From NCBI GenBank assembly GCA_015661645.1, contig DQVR01000038.1, forward strand, positions 1 through 23,137: a stretch of 23,137 nt of DNA, given 5' to 3'. Below are positions 21,792 to 23,137 of this stretch, piece after piece (within the stretch, counting starts at the first letter, position 1; every line of letters begins with the position of its first letter). Both the position numbers and the translations under genes were made by a program. The stretch is from Pyrodictium delaneyi (GTDB lineage: Archaea; Thermoproteota; Thermoprotei_A; Sulfolobales; Pyrodictiaceae). Under the pieces are notes generated by a model that saw only the letters and a program-made list of their open reading frames with translations, had not been told where the DNA came from and made no database searches.

Positions 21792-21836
21792 GGCTAATAT
21801 AAGCCTGGCAGCTCTCGAAGAAGAATTCGAACTGCC
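21792..21836. promoter_or_regulatory. Two adjacent hairpins in the rpoN-rps2 gap
   Basis: GGCAG (21807-21811) and CTGCC (21832-21836) enclose an inner stem TCGAA/TTCGA. Right beside it GGCT-AATATA-AGCC (21792-21805) forms a second stem whose loop reads TATATT on the minus strand, about 35 bases before the rps2 ATG. The first may end the L18e-rpoN transcript and the second holds the likely rps2 TATA box. Confidence 0.45.
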
Positions 21837-21846
21837 GAAAACCACA

Positions 21847-22047
21847 TCATAGTACACGCTTGAATCTGCGAACTTCATATATTGCGGGCACATGGGCTAA
21901 TAGCATCTTTCTGCAGCAATACCTCTTGATGCCAAGATCGTCTAGCACTTTGCCTGGCTCTTCACCGCTTTCAACACGCTTACGAAACTCTTCCCAATAA
22001 TGAGCGAGTGGGGAACCGCAGGTAAAGCAGCGCACCGGTATTATCAA
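21847..22047 (-). CDS. rpoN: DNA-directed RNA polymerase subunit N (Rpb10)
   Basis: A 66-residue assembly platform subunit of archaeal RNA polymerase. The zinc site C7-x2-C10 with C44-C45 (CFTCG and RYCCRKM) and MIIPVRC at the start are diagnostic. The TTG start is fixed by the conserved N-terminus. Its ribosome-binding site AGGTGA overlaps the S9 stop codon, so translation is probably coupled. Confidence 0.97.
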   Translation of the reverse strand: MIIPVRCFTCGSPLAHYWEEFRKRVESGEEPGKVLDDLGIKRYCCRKMLLAHVPAIYEVRRFKRVL

Positions 22048-22053
22048 TATACT

Positions 22054-22518
22054 TCACCTATAGCTCTTCTGCCAGCGCCTCCTAGCACTCCTCCTCATCG
22101 GCTTCTCTGGCTCTGTCTGCCTAGGATCACCAGCAAGCATGGACCTCTCATACTCCTCATATATCTTACGTAGCTCTTCGCTGCCTGTATATGCTACTAG
22201 CCCCCTTGCTATCGCCATCCTCGCTGCATCCGCCTGGCTCATGTAGCCGCCTCCGCGGACACTAACACGTATGTCCACACTGTTGGCTATCTCCTCGCCC
22301 GCCAGCAGTAGAGGCTCCATCATCTTCCAGCGAGCCATCTCTATAGGCCATATCTCAATCGGTACACCATTTATCCATACACGGCCCTTGCCAGGCTTTA
22401 TCACAGCCCTAGCTATGCTGGTCTTCCTTTTTCCGCTGGAGATGACTATTCTTATCGGCTTCTCAGCCTGCACGTAGGCACCGAGAACCCTAGGTGTCTG
22501 GACTGTTTCGCTTGTCAA
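22054..22518 (-). CDS. rps9: Small ribosomal subunit protein S9
   Basis: A 154-residue 30S protein (uS9). ISSGKRKTSIARAV (26-39), GKGRVWINGVPIEIWP, DIRVSVRGGGYMSQADAARMAIARGLVAY and the C-terminal basic tail ending in QKSYR, which reaches the P-site tRNA, are all present. The TTG start overlaps the L13 stop (TTGA). The first 22 residues are longer than in many homologues, so a later start is possible. RpoN follows six bases later. Confidence 0.96.
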   Translation of the reverse strand: MTSETVQTPRVLGAYVQAEKPIRIVISSGKRKTSIARAVIKPGKGRVWINGVPIEIWPIEMARWKMMEPLLLAGEEIANSVDIRVSVRGGGYMSQADAARMAIARGLVAYTGSEELRKIYEEYERSMLAGDPRQTEPEKPMRRSARRRWQKSYR

Positions 22519-22997
22519 GGCCTAGTAGCCACCCCCTTCCATCCGAGCCTCCGGGCGAGCTCGTCTACGCGTATAAACTTGTGACCCAGCCTCTTTGCAT
22601 CAGCAAACTCGAACTTCTGGAACTTCTTATTGCTTAGCTCCTCCGGCACACCTATGTATACACGTAGGCGGCGCACTGCCTCACGGCCTTTCTGTTTGCT
22701 CCTAGGCAACATACCGAGGACCGCCTTACGGACTATGGCTATAGGGCTACGTGGCCGATGCGGAGCCCATTTGTAGGGGTTTACATGGACCTTGAGTTCC
22801 CACCATATACGATAGCTCCTAATGACCATGTGCGGGTCGCCGCTCACTACTGCCTTCTCCGCGTTAACTATGTAAACACGGTAACCCTCTAGCAGCTTCT
22901 TCGCCACTTCGGATGCAAGCCTGCCCAGTATCTGGTCAGTCGCATCAACGTAGAGCACTCTTTCAGGAGGCCTAGGCGCCACAACCTTAGTCGCCAT
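22515..22997 (-). CDS. rpl13: Large ribosomal subunit protein L13
   Basis: A 160-residue 50S protein (uL13) from ATG 22997, which follows a GGGGG ribosome-binding stretch. LYVDATDQILGRLASEVAKKLLEG, IVNAEKAVVSGD, HRPRSPIAIVRKAVLGMLPRSKQKGREAVRRLRVYIGVP and the C-terminal region are diagnostic. A longer frame opens at ATG 23039, overlapping the L18e stop as ATGA, but lacks a ribosome-binding site and would add 14 unusual residues. Both starts remain possible. The stop overlaps the S9 start. Confidence 0.95.
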   Translation of the reverse strand: MATKVVAPRPPERVLYVDATDQILGRLASEVAKKLLEGYRVYIVNAEKAVVSGDPHMVIRSYRIWWELKVHVNPYKWAPHRPRSPIAIVRKAVLGMLPRSKQKGREAVRRLRVYIGVPEELSNKKFQKFEFADAKRLGHKFIRVDELARRLGWKGVATRP

Positions 22998-23035
22998 CTC
23001 TAACGTCCCCCACTGCCCACGTTCAAGAACTAAAG

Positions 23036-23137
23036 TCATATTATGATTTTCACTCTGCTGCCTCGCGGGTTCTCCTCTATAAGCTGGAGTATGTGCACTA
23101 CTTTGCCTCCTGCAGCACGTATCTTCTCTACTGCCTG
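23036..23137 (-). CDS. rpl18e: Large ribosomal subunit protein L18e, C-terminal part
   Basis: Only the last 33 residues are inside the window. They read QAVEKIRAAGGKVVHILQLI, then EENPRGSRVKIII and a TGA stop. The AGGKV and N-P-x-G-S-x-V pattern is the conserved end of archaeal L18e (uL15 family). Order L18e-L13-S9-rpoN is the standard archaeal string, which supports the call. The stop touches the longer possible L13 start. Confidence 0.9.
   Translation of the reverse strand, partial: QAVEKIRAAGGKVVHILQLIEENPRGSRVKIII

Noticed and set aside
21807..21836. GTTCGAAT on the minus strand resembling a tRNA T-loop
   Set aside because: The flanking bases do not form a T-stem and no acceptor, D or anticodon arm is present; it is part of a hairpin instead.

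Overview
The window looks like chromosomal DNA of a hyperthermophilic crenarchaeon. The ribosomal proteins (L15e, L24e, S28e, L7Ae, S2, S9, L13, L18e), RNA polymerase subunit N, archaeal RNase P proteins, archaeal-type riboflavin synthase, GTP cyclohydrolase III and isopentenyl phosphate kinase are all archaeal. About 12 of the 30 genes whose start is visible begin with TTG and five with GTG, base composition is roughly balanced by eye, and genes are tightly packed. This pattern is reported for Hyperthermus butylicus, so a member of the Pyrodictiaceae is my best guess. That placement is inference, not a database match.

The layout is dominated by the minus strand. Reading in the direction of transcription from the right edge: L18e (partial), L13, S9 and RpoN; then S2, a MEMO protein, a divergent GHMP-kinase-like protein, isopentenyl phosphate kinase, type 2 IPP isomerase and GGPP synthase; then a DUF2118-like protein, glutamyl-tRNA synthetase and L7Ae; then S28e and L24e; then Ndk, a YchF/OBG-type GTPase and L15e. 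The last block is an exosome-associated COG1325 protein, RNase P subunits Rpp30 and Pop5, and the riboflavin genes ArfC, ArfA, RibB, RibC and RibH, ending in an amidohydrolase cut by the left edge.

Only four genes lie on the plus strand, in two islands. One island holds a SagB-type nitroreductase, a beta-hydroxyacid dehydrogenase and an EamA transporter. The other is an orphan protein with an HD-like core and a zinc ribbon. The islands interrupt what in many archaea is a continuous L7Ae-S28e-L24e-Ndk string.

The genes form three functional themes. The first is translation and RNA processing. The second is isoprenoid lipid precursor supply (IP to IPP, DMAPP and GGPP). The third is riboflavin synthesis from GTP, where the amidohydrolase is an attractive candidate for the pyrimidine deaminase that archaeal pathways lack. 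No tRNA, rRNA, CRISPR array, insertion sequence or integrase was seen. Regulatory candidates include inverted repeats in the riboflavin intergenic regions, a 22-bp palindrome over the nitroreductase start, a perfect hairpin in the L7Ae leader, and two TATA-like boxes exactly midway between divergent start codons.
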